36,546 nucleotides of DNA, taken from an uncultured Pelagibacteraceae bacterium (GTDB taxonomy: Bacteria; Pseudomonadota; Alphaproteobacteria; Pelagibacterales; Pelagibacteraceae). The stretch spans positions 1 to 36,546 of the forward strand of contig CACIVL010000003.1 in assembly GCA_902590125.1 (NCBI GenBank), read 5' to 3'. The notes under the pieces were generated by a model. That model was not told the origin of the DNA, ran no database searches, and saw only the letters and a list, made by a program, of their open reading frames with translations. Of this stretch, positions 1 through 10,668 are shown in pieces (within the stretch, counting starts at the first letter, position 1; each line of letters starts with the position of its first letter). The position numbers and the translations under genes were made by a program.

Positions 1-2
1 TA

Positions 3-821
3 ATAAAAAGCACTCCCAAAAAAAATGAATTAGTTAAAAATGCAATAAAATTTTTGGTAGAGCAATTCATTATTAATGGAACAATTGAAAAAAAAGATAT
101 AATTTCATCGGTGAACAAATTTATGATTGATGAAAAAATAAACAATTTTGGAAAAAATATTGAATATATTATTAAAACTCCAAAAAAGTCTGTGATTCCG
201 AGATCAGAAAAACAGAAGAAATATGTAAGAGCACTTAAACAAAGTGAAATAATAATATCTACAGGTCCAGCAGGTACAGGAAAAACTTTTTTAGCTGTTG
301 CTGTTGCTTTAACTATGTTGCTTGATAAAAAAATTGAAAGAATAATATTATCTCGACCAGCTGTTGAAGCAGGAGAAAGATTAGGATTTTTACCAGGCGA
401 TATGCGTGAAAAAGTAGATCCATATCTTAGACCATTATATGATTCTCTTTATGATCTTTTAGATTTTGAAAAAATACAAAAAAGAATTGAGATAGGAGAT
501 ATTGAAATAGCGCCTCTTGCTTTTATGAGAGGAAGAACACTAAAAAACTCTTTTGCTATTCTAGATGAAGCTCAAAATGCAACGGATACTCAAATAAAAA
601 TGTTTTTAACTAGAATTGGAGAAAATTCAAAAATTGTTGTTAATGGAGATCCTTCCCAAATTGATTTACCAAACAAATCTTCATCAGGACTTAATCGATC
701 AAAGAAACTATTAGGTCATATGAAAGAAATTTCGGTTATTGATTTTGATCATACTGATGTAGTCAGACATCCTTTGGTATCAAAGATAGTTAAGGCTTAT
801 TCAGATCAAAGTAATGATTAA
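3..821 (+). CDS. phoH: PhoH family protein (PhoH-like ATPase), 5' end truncated by the window
   Basis: Walker A GPAGTGKTFLAVAVAL, SRPAVEAGERLGFLPGDMREKVDPYLRPLYD and LDEAQNAT motifs typical of PhoH. The frame stays open from position 3 to the listed TTG at 54, so the true start is probably outside the window. Followed by ybeY as expected. Confidence 0.93.
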   Translation: MKSTPKKNELVKNAIKFLVEQFIINGTIEKKDIISSVNKFMIDEKINNFGKNIEYIIKTPKKSVIPRSEKQKKYVRALKQSEIIISTGPAGTGKTFLAVAVALTMLLDKKIERIILSRPAVEAGERLGFLPGDMREKVDPYLRPLYDSLYDLLDFEKIQKRIEIGDIEIAPLAFMRGRTLKNSFAILDEAQNATDTQIKMFLTRIGENSKIVVNGDPSQIDLPNKSSSGLNRSKKLLGHMKEISVIDFDHTDVVRHPLVSKIVKAYSDQSND

Positions 822-1260
822 AGCCAATATAGTTTTAGATACCCCTATCTGGAAAAAAAGAATAAAAAGACCAAATATTTACATCAAAAAAAGATTAAAT
901 TTACTTTCTAAATTGAGTCCTTTTAGAAATAAAATACATGAATTTACTATTCTTCTTACAAATAATAAAAAAATGAAAAATTTAAATAATCAGTTTAGAA
1001 AAAAAAATAAGGCAACAGATGTTCTTTCATTTCCATTTAATCATAAATTTACTAAAAATTCCTATTTAGGTGATATAGCCATAAGTTATGAAATTGTTAA
1101 TAAGAGATCAAATAAGTCAAATTTTTTTTTAGAATTTGATAAAATGTGGATACACGGATATTTGCATATACTTGGATATGATCATGATAAGTTAAGAAAT
1201 TTTAAAAAAATGAATAAAAAAGAAAATTTAATATTAAATTATTTTTACAAAAAAAATTGA
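814..1260 (+). CDS. ybeY: Endoribonuclease YbeY (rRNA maturation factor)
   Basis: LNNQFRKKNKATDVLSFPF and HGYLHILGYDHD metal-binding motif; phoH-ybeY-lnt order. Confidence 0.92.
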   Translation: MIKANIVLDTPIWKKRIKRPNIYIKKRLNLLSKLSPFRNKIHEFTILLTNNKKMKNLNNQFRKKNKATDVLSFPFNHKFTKNSYLGDIAISYEIVNKRSNKSNFFLEFDKMWIHGYLHILGYDHDKLRNFKKMNKKENLILNYFYKKN

Positions 1261-2798
1261 AATCAATATTAATTCATAAACTTTTAATTTATATAATACC
1301 TTTTTTTTTAGGTGTAATTACATCATTTAGTTTACCACCTTATAACTTTTTAATAATAAATTTTATAACATTTCCATTATTATTATTTTTTTTTATTTGT
1401 AATTTTGAGAAATCAAAATGGATTTCTTTCAAAATAGGATGGTTATTTGGTTTTGGTTATTTTCTTTCAAATCTTTATTGGATAACTCATGCTCTTACAT
1501 TTGAGGAGATTTTTAAACCTTTAATTCCTTTTGCATTAATTCTTATTCCTTTATTTTTAGGAATTTTTTATGGATTTATCACGCTAATTTGTTCATTTTT
1601 TAATTTAAAAAAAAATTTTTCAACAGTTTTAATTTTTGCAATAATTTTTTCTATAATTGAATATATTAGAGGTTTTGTTTTAGGAGGTTTTCCTTGGAAT
1701 ATAATTGTTTATAGTTGGACCAATTATTTAAATTATATACAAATACTTTCATTAATTGGAACTTATTCCTTAAATTTGATATCAATAACTATATTTTTAT
1801 TACCTTTTTTAATTTTCTTTAAAAAAGAAATAAAATTTAAAATATTTGTATTTTTACTTTTTGTATTAATTTGTAATGGTTTTTATGGACATATAAAAAT
1901 AAAAAAAGATGAAAAATTATATACAGAACTTAAAGATTTTAAAATAAAGATAGTTTCTCCAAAAATATCTATTAATAGATTTTTTCAGCCTGACAATGAA
2001 GATATTATAATTAAAGAATTGATTGAATTAAGCAATCCTAATGGTTTGATTAATACAATATTTATTTTTCCTGAGGGAGCTTTAGCAGGTGTTAATTTTA
2101 ATAAATTAAAAAGTTTTAAAGATATATTTTTAAAAGAATATTCAGAAAAACATAAAATTATAATGGGAATAAATACTGAAAAAAAAATAGAAAATTCTTC
2201 TAAAATATATAATTCGATGGTTGTTTTAGATAATAAATTGAATTTAATAAACGAATATAACAAAATTAAGTTAGTTCCTTTTGGTGAATTCTTACCTTTT
2301 GAGAATTTTTTTAAGAAATTTGGTTTAAAAAAAATTGGTTATGGTTATCAATCATTCAGTGGTGGCAATGAAAGAAAATCCATACCTTTTGGATTTAATA
2401 ATTTAAATTTTATTCCATTAATTTGTTATGAAATAATTTATTCTGGCAAAGTTAGTTTGTTACCAGATGATGTTAGTTTTATTATTAATATTTCCGAAGA
2501 TGGTTGGTTTGGAGAATCTATAGGTCCACATCAACATTTTTCACATACTATTTTTAGAGCTATAGAAGAAGGGAAAAATATAATTAGATCAGCAAACAAT
2601 GGTATTTCTGCTTATATTGATAGTAACGGGATTATAATTTCTAAGCTTGAGTCAACTAAAAGGGGAGTAATTGAAATAAATAATTATAAAAAATTTAATG
2701 AGACTCTTTTTTCAAAATTTGGTAACAAGATATTTTTTTATATACTATTATTTTATGTTATTACAATTTTTTTAGTCAAAAGATGGGAGAATAAATGA
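1257..2798 (+). CDS. lnt: Apolipoprotein N-acyltransferase
   Basis: N-terminal multi-TM region, then nitrilase-like domain ([46 protein letters not shown]). TTG start overlaps the ybeY stop. Confidence 0.92.
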   Translation: MKSILIHKLLIYIIPFFLGVITSFSLPPYNFLIINFITFPLLLFFFICNFEKSKWISFKIGWLFGFGYFLSNLYWITHALTFEEIFKPLIPFALILIPLFLGIFYGFITLICSFFNLKKNFSTVLIFAIIFSIIEYIRGFVLGGFPWNIIVYSWTNYLNYIQILSLIGTYSLNLISITIFLLPFLIFFKKEIKFKIFVFLLFVLICNGFYGHIKIKKDEKLYTELKDFKIKIVSPKISINRFFQPDNEDIIIKELIELSNPNGLINTIFIFPEGALAGVNFNKLKSFKDIFLKEYSEKHKIIMGINTEKKIENSSKIYNSMVVLDNKLNLINEYNKIKLVPFGEFLPFENFFKKFGLKKIGYGYQSFSGGNERKSIPFGFNNLNFIPLICYEIIYSGKVSLLPDDVSFIINISEDGWFGESIGPHQHFSHTIFRAIEEGKNIIRSANNGISAYIDSNGIIISKLESTKRGVIEINNYKKFNETLFSKFGNKIFFYILLFYVITIFLVKRWENK

Positions 2799-3958
2799 AG
2801 AAAGACTATCTATTTACAAGTGAATCAGTTTCAGAGGGGCATCCAGATAAAGTTTGTGATAGAATTTCAGATATGGTTGTTGATACTTATTTAAGTTCAG
2901 AACCACAGTCAAGAGTGGCCTGTGAGACTTTAACAACTACAAATAAAGTTGTTTTGGCAGGTGAGACTCGAGGCCCAAATATTAATAAAGATGATTTAAT
3001 TTTAAAGGTAAGAGAATGTATTAAAGATATTGGTTACGATCAAAAAGGTTTTACTTGGAAAGAAGCAACTAAAATAGAAAGCCATCTTCATTCGCAATCT
3101 GCAGACATTGCTATGGGAGTAGATTCATCTGGAAATAAAGATGAAGGAGCAGGAGATCAAGGTATAATGTTTGGTTATGCGTGTAATGAAACAGACGTTT
3201 TAATGCCAGCACCAATTCATTATTCACATAAAATTTTAAGACTTATGGCAGAAGACAGAAAGTCGGGAAAACTAAAAAATATTGAACCAGATTCTAAAAG
3301 CCAAATTACAATCGAATATAAAGATGGAAAACCTGCATCAGTTAAATCAGTTGTTATTTCAACACAACATTCAGCTGATATAAATCAATCTCAAGTAAGA
3401 GAATTAGTTAAACCTTATATTGAAAAATCAATTCCAAAAAACTTAATTAATGGATTAGATGATACAGAGATTTATGTTAATCCAACTGGTAATTTTGTAA
3501 TAGGAGGGCCAGACGGGGATAGCGGATTAACAGGAAGAAAAATTATTGTTGATACTTATGGAGGTGCAGCACCTCATGGCGGTGGAGCTTTTTCTGGAAA
3601 AGATCCAACAAAAGTTGATAGATCAGCGGCCTATGCCGCAAGGTATCTTGCAAAAAATGTTGTAGCTTCAAAAATTGCAGATAAATGTTTAATTCAGCTC
3701 GCGTATGCTATTGGTGTATCTAAACCTCTTTCCATTTATGTTGATCTTTTTGATAATGATGAAGAAAAAAATAAACATGTAGAAAAATTGATTAGTGAAA
3801 ATTTTGATTTAAGCCCAAGAGGCATAAGAGAAATGTTAGGTTTAAATAAGCCAATATATCAAAAAACAGCAGCTTATGGACATTTTGGAAGAAGTTCAGA
3901 ATCAGATGGATCTTTTTCTTGGGAAAATACTGATAAAAAGGGTGTTTTTAGTAAGTAA
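2795..3958 (+). CDS. metK: S-adenosylmethionine synthetase
   Basis: [55 protein letters not shown] signatures; ATGA overlap with lnt. Confidence 0.97.
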   Translation: MKKDYLFTSESVSEGHPDKVCDRISDMVVDTYLSSEPQSRVACETLTTTNKVVLAGETRGPNINKDDLILKVRECIKDIGYDQKGFTWKEATKIESHLHSQSADIAMGVDSSGNKDEGAGDQGIMFGYACNETDVLMPAPIHYSHKILRLMAEDRKSGKLKNIEPDSKSQITIEYKDGKPASVKSVVISTQHSADINQSQVRELVKPYIEKSIPKNLINGLDDTEIYVNPTGNFVIGGPDGDSGLTGRKIIVDTYGGAAPHGGGAFSGKDPTKVDRSAAYAARYLAKNVVASKIADKCLIQLAYAIGVSKPLSIYVDLFDNDEEKNKHVEKLISENFDLSPRGIREMLGLNKPIYQKTAAYGHFGRSSESDGSFSWENTDKKGVFSK

Positions 3959-3962
3959 TGAG

Positions 3963-3990
3963 TTGAAAAATAAAAAAAAATAAATATATT
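3963..3990 (+). promoter_or_regulatory. Candidate sigma70-type promoter upstream of nusA (-35 TTGAAA 3963-3968, 16-nt spacer, -10 TATATT 3985-3990)
   Basis: Motif and spacing read by eye in the metK-nusA gap; AT-richness makes chance matches common. Confidence 0.45.
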
Positions 3991-4012
3991 CACCATACAT
4001 TGTTGAAATTTC

Positions 4013-4039
4013 AAAATGGGCCTAGGCCCATTTTTTTTT
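4013..4039 (+). terminator. Intrinsic terminator/attenuator: AAAATGGGCCT|AGGCCCATTTT followed by U-tract, directly upstream of the nusA SD
   Basis: 22-nt perfect palindrome (4013-4034), T run 4031-4039, then GGAGG starting at 4040. Confidence 0.8.
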
Positions 4040-4054
4040 GGAGGCAACAAAAAT

Positions 4055-5608
4055 ATGTTAAATAAAAGAGCAGATAAATTAGAACTATTAAGAATAGCTG
4101 AAGCTGTAGCTTTAGAAAAATCTATAGATAAAGAATTAATCATAAATTCAATGGAAACAGGGATAGCAAAAGCTGCAAAATCAAAATTTGGTCAAGATAA
4201 TGAAATTAAAGTTTTAATTAATAGAGACAGTGGAGATATTGGAATTTTTAGAAAATTAATAATTGTTGAAAAACCAGAAAATATAAATACGGAAATAAGT
4301 CTTCAAAATGCAATCACTTTAAATGAAGAAAATAAAACCAAAAAAGTTGGTGATGAAGTTTTACAATCATTGCCTTCCTTTGATTTTGGAAGAATTGCCG
4401 CACAAACAGCGAAACAAGTAATTAATTCTAGTGTCAGAGAAGCTGAAAGAGAAAGACAATATAATGACTTTATAGATAAAAAAGAAACAATTCTTAGTGG
4501 TATTGTAAAACGTTTAGAATTTGGAAATGTTATTGTTGATCTCGGAAAAGCTGAAGCCATAATTCAAAAAAATGAGATGATACCAAGAGAAAATATAAAA
4601 GCTGGAGATCGAATTAAAGCTTATTGTTATGATGTTCGAAGAGAATCTAGAGGTCAACAAATATTTTTATCTAGAGCTCATCCTAAATTTATGGAAAAAT
4701 TATTTATTCAAGAAGTTCCTGAAATTTATGATGGATTAATTGAAATTAAATCATCAGCACGAGACCCTGGAAGCAGAGCAAAAATTTGTGTTAAAGCAAT
4801 AGATACATCTTTAGACCCTGTCGGTGCATGTGTTGGTATGAGAGGCTCAAGAGTTCAAGCAGTAGTTAATGAATTGCAAGGAGAAAAAATTGATATTGTT
4901 AATTGGTCAGAAGATCCAGCCATTGTAGTTTCAAATGCATTATCTCCCGCAGAAGTACAAAGAGTGAATGTTGATATTGATTCAAAAAAATTAGATGTAA
5001 TTTTAACTGAAGAAAATTTAAGTAAAGCAATTGGTAGAAGAGGTCAAAATGTAAGGTTAGCAACTAAATTAATGAATTATGAAATTAACATAATGACTGA
5101 TCAAGAGGATTCTGAAAGAAGACAAGTAGAATTCAAAGAAAAGACAGAAAATTTCGTAAAAAATTTAGAATTAGATGAAACATTAGGTCAGTTACTTGTC
5201 GCTGAAGGTTTTTCTTCAATAGATGATATTAAAGATAGCTTACCAGAAGCTTTAACAAAAATTGAAGGAATTGAAGAAGAAACAGCAAAAGCATTAATTG
5301 AAAGAGCAAATGAATTTTACCAAAAAGACCAAGAAGAAATTTCAAAAAGAATTAAAGATTTAGGATTAGAAAATGAGTTAATAAATCATGAAGGATTAAC
5401 GCCAGGTATGCTAGTTACACTCGGTGAACAAAAAATTTTAAAATTATCAGACTTTGCAGATCTTGCGTCTGATGAATTAACTGGAAGTTATGATATAGTT
5501 AAAGGTGAAAGAATTAAAATTAAAGGATATTTAGAAGAATTTGCTTTGTCAAAAAATGAAGCAGATGAATTAATTATGTCAGCAAGAAATAAAGTTTATA
5601 AAGATTGA
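4055..5608 (+). CDS. nusA: Transcription termination/antitermination factor NusA
   Basis: NusA S1/KH motifs (SRDPGSRAKICV-like SSARDPGSRAKICVKA, DPVGACVGMRGSRVQAVVNELQGEKIDIV, GRRGQNVRLA). The listed ORF start at 4016 reads through the terminator; ATG 4055 after GGAGG is the probable start. Confidence 0.95.
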   Translation: MLNKRADKLELLRIAEAVALEKSIDKELIINSMETGIAKAAKSKFGQDNEIKVLINRDSGDIGIFRKLIIVEKPENINTEISLQNAITLNEENKTKKVGDEVLQSLPSFDFGRIAAQTAKQVINSSVREAERERQYNDFIDKKETILSGIVKRLEFGNVIVDLGKAEAIIQKNEMIPRENIKAGDRIKAYCYDVRRESRGQQIFLSRAHPKFMEKLFIQEVPEIYDGLIEIKSSARDPGSRAKICVKAIDTSLDPVGACVGMRGSRVQAVVNELQGEKIDIVNWSEDPAIVVSNALSPAEVQRVNVDIDSKKLDVILTEENLSKAIGRRGQNVRLATKLMNYEINIMTDQEDSERRQVEFKEKTENFVKNLELDETLGQLLVAEGFSSIDDIKDSLPEALTKIEGIEEETAKALIERANEFYQKDQEEISKRIKDLGLENELINHEGLTPGMLVTLGEQKILKLSDFADLASDELTGSYDIVKGERIKIKGYLEEFALSKNEADELIMSARNKVYKD

Positions 5609-5618
5609 GTAATGAAAT

Positions 5619-7835
5619 ATGGCAAACAAAAAAACAAAACTAACACTTTCTGGAATTGCCAAGAAATCTATACAAAATATTGAGTTAGCTAAAACTCAGA
5701 GCAAAAATACTGTAGTTATTGGAAAAAAAACTAACAAGTTTGTTGGCAAAAGCTCATTTAATAGATCTACTGACCAAAGTAATAAATCACAAAAAAAATC
5801 TTTTTTATCACCAAGGCCAACTGGATTTGCTAAGCCTCCAATCCCTGGTATTAATAATTTTGAAAAACGTAAACTTGCTGAGCAGAGAGCCACTAGAAGA
5901 GTTAAAGGTGAATTATCACCTAAAGATCAAAAGTTAAAAATAGGATCAAAAAAAAGAGAACTAAAACTTACAGTTTCTAGAGCTTTAAATGATGAAGTTG
6001 AAACACGATCAAGGAGTTTAGCTTCTCTAAAGAGAGCAAAACAAAAAGAAAATAGAGGTCTTAAAAAAGAAGAAAATCAGGAAAGTTTTAAACCAGTAAA
6101 AAGAGATGTAAATATTCCTGAGTCAATAACTGTTAGAGATTTAGCAAATAGAATGGCAGAACAATCTAGCAGCTTGATTAAACATTTGCTTGGAATGGGT
6201 GTTACGGTAACAATTAACCAGAGTCTTGCAGCTGACACGGCTGAATATTTGGTTAAAGAGTTTGGACATAATCCAATAAAAGAAACTAAAGCAGAAGAAA
6301 TTATACAAAAAATTAAAGAATCTAGATCTGAAAATTTAAAAAATAGACCTCCAATTGTTACAGTAATGGGACATGTAGATCATGGTAAAACGTCAGTATT
6401 GGATGTTTTAAGAAGTGCAAATGTTGTGTCAGGTGAATTTGGCGGAATTACTCAACACATAGGTGCTTATCAAATTGAACATAAATCAAATAAATTAACA
6501 TTTATCGATACTCCAGGTCATGCTGCTTTTACAGAAATGAGAGCACGAGGATCAAAATTAACAGATGTTGTTGTATTGGTAGTTGCAGCAGATGATGGCG
6601 TTAAACCACAAACAATTGAATCTATAAAACATGCTAAAGCAGCAAAAGTACCAATAGTTGTAGCTATTAATAAATGTGATTTACCAGAAGCAGACCCACA
6701 AAAAGTTAAGAATCAATTATTGGAACATGAATTAATTGCTGAAGAATTATCTGGTGATACTTTAATGGTTGAGATATCTACTAAAACAAAAAAAAATTTA
6801 GATAAACTTATTGAATCTATAGTTTTGCAAGCTGAAATTTTAGATTTAAAAACTAATTTTGAGTCAAAAGCAACAGGTGTAGTTTTAGAATCAAAAATTG
6901 ATACAGGAAGAGGTCCAGTTGCAACAGTTATTATTACTTCAGGAACATTAAAAAAAGGCGATTATTTTGTAAGTGGTTTAAAATGGGGAAAAGCTAGAGC
7001 GCTTATAAATGATTTAGGAAAAAATACTAATGAAGCTTTGCCAGCATCACCAGTTGAAATACTTGGAATTAATGGAGCAGCTAAAGCTGGAGACGATTTT
7101 TTAGTTTTGGATAGTGAAAAAGAAGCTAAATCTTTGACTGAAGCAAGAATTCAAGAAAGTCAGGATGGAAAAAATCCTTTGACATTCGCAACTCAAGAGT
7201 CAGCTTTTAAAGATAAAGTTTCAGAAGAACTCAATATAATTGTAAAGTCCGATGTCCATGGATCATCGGAAGCTATAAAAGGAGCAATCTCACAAATAAA
7301 ACATGAAGAAGTTAAATCAAATATTATATTGTCTGATATTGGAATGGTTACTGAAACAGATGTTACTTTAGCTAAAGCATCTAATGCTGTTTTAATTGCA
7401 TTTAACGTTAAACCAACAAAAGAAGCGAAACAATTAGCTGAAAAAGAAAAGATTGCAATTTCTTCATACAATATAATTTATGAAGTTTTAGATTTTATAA
7501 AAAAAAGAATGTCTGGATTACTGTCACCAGATGTAAGTGAGCAAATAGTAGGATCAGCTGAAATATTACAGATATTTAAAGTTTCGAAAGCCGGAAAAGT
7601 TGCAGGATCTAGGGTCACTAATGGTGAGGTTTTAAGTACATCTAGTGTACGATTGATAAGAGATGGTGCAATTATTTATACAGGTAAAATAGCGTCTATT
7701 TTCAGGGAAAAAAATCAAGTTAAGCAGGTAACTGAGGGACAAGAATGTGGAATAACATTAAAGGATTTTAATGATTATCAAAAAAAGGACATAATAGAGG
7801 CATTTAACTCAACCATAACAGCGAGAATGATATAA
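5619..7835 (+). CDS. infB: Translation initiation factor IF-2
   Basis: GHVDHGKTSVLD, DTPGHAAFTEMRARG, NKCDL G-domain motifs; basic N-terminal region. Confidence 0.97.
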   Translation: MANKKTKLTLSGIAKKSIQNIELAKTQSKNTVVIGKKTNKFVGKSSFNRSTDQSNKSQKKSFLSPRPTGFAKPPIPGINNFEKRKLAEQRATRRVKGELSPKDQKLKIGSKKRELKLTVSRALNDEVETRSRSLASLKRAKQKENRGLKKEENQESFKPVKRDVNIPESITVRDLANRMAEQSSSLIKHLLGMGVTVTINQSLAADTAEYLVKEFGHNPIKETKAEEIIQKIKESRSENLKNRPPIVTVMGHVDHGKTSVLDVLRSANVVSGEFGGITQHIGAYQIEHKSNKLTFIDTPGHAAFTEMRARGSKLTDVVVLVVAADDGVKPQTIESIKHAKAAKVPIVVAINKCDLPEADPQKVKNQLLEHELIAEELSGDTLMVEISTKTKKNLDKLIESIVLQAEILDLKTNFESKATGVVLESKIDTGRGPVATVIITSGTLKKGDYFVSGLKWGKARALINDLGKNTNEALPASPVEILGINGAAKAGDDFLVLDSEKEAKSLTEARIQESQDGKNPLTFATQESAFKDKVSEELNIIVKSDVHGSSEAIKGAISQIKHEEVKSNIILSDIGMVTETDVTLAKASNAVLIAFNVKPTKEAKQLAEKEKIAISSYNIIYEVLDFIKKRMSGLLSPDVSEQIVGSAEILQIFKVSKAGKVAGSRVTNGEVLSTSSVRLIRDGAIIYTGKIASIFREKNQVKQVTEGQECGITLKDFNDYQKKDIIEAFNSTITARMI

Positions 7836-8203
7836 TGAGAAATAAGCTAGGAAAGCCCATAACTCAAAGACAACTTCGTGTTGGAGAGATGATAAAACAA
7901 TCATTAGGAATGATTTTTGTTAAAAATGAAGCTAAGGTGCCTAATTTAGAAACAAATGATATTACAGTAACTGAAGTAAAAATGAGTCAAGATCTTAAAA
8001 TTGCAAAAGCTTATGTTCTTCCTTTAGGTGGGAAAGATGCTGACGAAAAAATTAAAATATTAAAAGATTATTCATTTTTAGTTAGAAAAACTTTATCTAA
8101 GAAAATTTTTATGAAATTTTTACCAAAAATAATTTTTACTAAAGATGATTCATTTGAATATGCAGAAAAAATTGAAAACTTAATAAAACAAACTAATAAA
8201 TAG
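7835..8203 (+). CDS. rbfA: Ribosome-binding factor A
   Basis: QRQLRVGEMIKQSL ... VTEVKMSQDLKIAKAYVLPLGG; overlap with infB stop. Confidence 0.9.
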   Translation: MRNKLGKPITQRQLRVGEMIKQSLGMIFVKNEAKVPNLETNDITVTEVKMSQDLKIAKAYVLPLGGKDADEKIKILKDYSFLVRKTLSKKIFMKFLPKIIFTKDDSFEYAEKIENLIKQTNK

Positions 8204-8216
8204 GAAAATATATAAA

Positions 8217-8465
8217 ATGATAAAAAAAGCAAAAGAATTAGCAATGCATGAAAAAGATACTGGCTCTTCAGAAATTCAAGTAGCATTGCTTACTGAAAAG
8301 ATTGAAAATCTTTCAAAACATATTAAACAATTCAAAAAGGATAAGCATTCATCAGTTGGATTGTTAAAAGCAGTAAATAGAAGAAAAAAATTGTTGGATT
8401 ATTTAAAAAAAAATAAAATAGATTCATACAAAAATGTATTAACTAAATTAAATTTAAGAAAGTAA
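8217..8465 (+). CDS. rpsO: 30S ribosomal protein S15
   Basis: DTGSSEIQVALLTEKIENLSKHIKQFKKDKHSSVGLLKAVNRRKKLLDYLKK. Confidence 0.96.
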   Translation: MIKKAKELAMHEKDTGSSEIQVALLTEKIENLSKHIKQFKKDKHSSVGLLKAVNRRKKLLDYLKKNKIDSYKNVLTKLNLRK

Positions 8466-10538
8466 ATGTTTAAAATATCAAAACAAGAAATAGAAGTTGA
8501 CGGAAAAAAAATAACTTTAGAAACAGGAAAGATAGCAAGACAAGCAGATGGTGCGGTTATTGCGACTTCCGGTGAAACAGTTGTAATAGCAACTGCTGTT
8601 GGAGCAAAAAATGTTAATCCAGATGTAGATTATTTTCCATTACAGGTAAGTTATCAAGAAAAATACTATGCAGCAGGAAAAATTCCTGGTGGATACTTTA
8701 AAAGAGAAGCAAGACCTACTGAAGCTGAAACATTAATTTCAAGATTAATAGATAGACCTATTAGACCATTGTTTCCTGAAGAATTTAGAAATGAAGTGCA
8801 AGTTTTACCAACAGTACTTTCTTATGATGGAATAAATGAACCAGATATATTAGCAATTATTGCATCTTCAGCAGCTTTAGCAATATCAGGAATGCCTTTT
8901 CAAGGGCCTGTTGGAGCATCAAGAGTTGGGTATATAAATGATAAATATGTTTTAAATCCAACAAAAGAAGAAATTGAAAATTCAAAATTAGATTTAGTAG
9001 TTGCAGGAACTAAGGACGCAGTACTTATGGTAGAATCTGAAGCTTCAGGTTTGTCAGAAAAGATTATGTTAGATGCTGTTAAATTTGGTCATGAAAAATT
9101 TGTTCCAGTAATTGAGGCAATTGAAAAGTTAGTAAAAGATTGTGCAAAAGAAAAGTGGGTAATTGAAAAGAGAAACTTATCAGATTTAGAAAAAAAAATT
9201 TCAGAAGAATTTACAAAAAATTTAAAAGAAGCATTTGCTATTAGAGATAAACAAAAAAGATCTAATTTAATTGCTGAAATCACAACAAAATGTAAAGAAA
9301 TGTTTGAAAAAGATGAGGCATATACTGATTTAGATGTCTTAATGGTTTTAAAAAAACTTGAAAAGAAAATTGTTAGAACTGATATTTTAAAAAATAAATC
9401 AAGGATTGATGGCCGTTCATTAACAGATGTAAGACAAATTAATTGCGAAGTTGGTCTTCTTCCAAGAACACATGGTTCTGCTTTGTTTACTAGAGGAGAA
9501 ACGCAAGCCCTAGTCACTTTAACATTAGGCACTTCTGAGGATGAACAGAGAGTAGAAAGTCTTGATGGATTAAAGCGTAATAGGTTTATGCTTCATTATA
9601 ATTTTCCACCATTTTCTGTTGGAGAAGTTGGAAGAATTGGAACAGGAAGAAGAGAAATTGGTCATGGAAAATTGGCATGGAGAGCACTTAAATCGTCTTT
9701 ACCAAAACAAGAAAAATTTCCCTATACTTTTAGAATAGTTTCAGAAATTACTGAATCAAACGGATCATCTTCGATGGCAACAGTTTGTGGATCTTCTCTA
9801 GCACTAATGGATGCAGGAGTTCCAATGAAAGAATCCGTGGCAGGAATTGCAATGGGATTAATTAAAGAAGGAAAAAACTTTTCAGTTCTTACTGATATTT
9901 TAGGAGATGAAGATCATTTGGGAGATATGGATTTTAAAGTTGCTGGAACAAAAGATGGTATTACTTCTTTGCAAATGGATATTAAAATAACTGGAATAAC
10001 TTTTGAAATTATGGAACAAGCATTATCTCAAGCTAAAGATGGTAGAATTCATATCTTAGATGAGATGGCAAAAGCATTAACTGCTTCAAGAAAAGCAGTT
10101 TCTAAATACACTCCAAAAATTGAAACTGTTATGGTAGATAAAAAAGATATTGCTGCAGTAATTGGAAAAGGCGGTGCAACAATAAGAGAAATTGTTGAAT
10201 TATCAGGAGCTAAAGTTGATGTAAAAGATACTGGTGAAGTAACTGTAGCGGCACCAGATGAAGAATCAAGACTTAAAGCTATGAACATGATTAAAGATAT
10301 TATCGCTAAACCTGAAATAAATAAAATATATAAAGGTAAAGTAATTAAGATTATGGATTTTGGAGCTTTTGTTAATTTTTTAGGTAAGCAAGATGGTTTA
10401 GTTCACATATCAGAACTTGCCACTAAAAGAGTAGCTAAAGTTTCTGATGTTGTTAAAGAAGGTGATGAGGTTACAGTTAAAGTAATTGGATTTGATAGAG
10501 GAAAAGTAAAACTATCTATTAAACAAGCAGTTGCTTAG
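8466..10538 (+). CDS. pnp: Polyribonucleotide nucleotidyltransferase (PNPase)
   Basis: RNase PH domains, KH ([15 protein letters not shown]) and S1 ([28 protein letters not shown]) motifs; follows rpsO. Confidence 0.97.
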   Translation: MFKISKQEIEVDGKKITLETGKIARQADGAVIATSGETVVIATAVGAKNVNPDVDYFPLQVSYQEKYYAAGKIPGGYFKREARPTEAETLISRLIDRPIRPLFPEEFRNEVQVLPTVLSYDGINEPDILAIIASSAALAISGMPFQGPVGASRVGYINDKYVLNPTKEEIENSKLDLVVAGTKDAVLMVESEASGLSEKIMLDAVKFGHEKFVPVIEAIEKLVKDCAKEKWVIEKRNLSDLEKKISEEFTKNLKEAFAIRDKQKRSNLIAEITTKCKEMFEKDEAYTDLDVLMVLKKLEKKIVRTDILKNKSRIDGRSLTDVRQINCEVGLLPRTHGSALFTRGETQALVTLTLGTSEDEQRVESLDGLKRNRFMLHYNFPPFSVGEVGRIGTGRREIGHGKLAWRALKSSLPKQEKFPYTFRIVSEITESNGSSSMATVCGSSLALMDAGVPMKESVAGIAMGLIKEGKNFSVLTDILGDEDHLGDMDFKVAGTKDGITSLQMDIKITGITFEIMEQALSQAKDGRIHILDEMAKALTASRKAVSKYTPKIETVMVDKKDIAAVIGKGGATIREIVELSGAKVDVKDTGEVTVAAPDEESRLKAMNMIKDIIAKPEINKIYKGKVIKIMDFGAFVNFLGKQDGLVHISELATKRVAKVSDVVKEGDEVTVKVIGFDRGKVKLSIKQAVA

Positions 10539-10545
10539 TCAATTT

Positions 10546-10571
10546 GGGGCACCTGGCAACAGAACGCCCCT
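10546..10571 (+). repeat. Repeat A copy 1: GGGGCACCTGGCAACAGAACGCCCCT (5-bp GGGGC/GCCCC stem, 15-nt loop)
   Basis: Perfect 26-nt identity to 11833-11858; 8 nt after the pnp stop. Confidence 0.9.
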
Positions 10572-10628
10572 CTCTAATTTAATATTTTGTAGGTTTTATT
10601 TGGTTAATTTTAATCAAGATTGTTTTTG

Positions 10629-10647
10629 ACCGCACTAGTACCGCACT
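10629..10647 (+). repeat. Repeat B copy 1: ACCGCACTAGTACCGCACT (internal tandem of ACCGCACT)
   Basis: 17/19 match to 11756-11774. Confidence 0.8.
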
Positions 10648-10668
10648 GAAAAAGGTGAAATGTTTTAG

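Noticed and set aside
1985-2263. 92-aa antisense ORF inside lnt
   Set aside because: Antisense of a conserved gene with low-complexity hydrophobic composition.
2700-2800. Possible SAM riboswitch before metK
   Set aside because: metK start overlaps the lnt stop (ATGA); no noncoding leader exists.
4016-4054. N-terminal extension MGLGPFFFGGNKN of NusA
   Set aside because: Encoded by the terminator hairpin and U-tract; ATG 4055 has the proper SD.
3874-4143. 89-aa minus-strand ORF across the metK-nusA junction
   Set aside because: Antisense of metK end, terminator and nusA start; no family or SD support.
5719-5937. 72-aa alternative-frame ORF within infB (also 5696-5893 minus)
   Set aside because: Overlaps the IF-2 N-terminal region in another frame; no independent support.
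9089-9532. 147-aa antisense ORF within pnp
   Set aside because: Lies wholly opposite a highly conserved coding region; composition is a mirror of AT-rich codons, and no start/SD context or family recognised.
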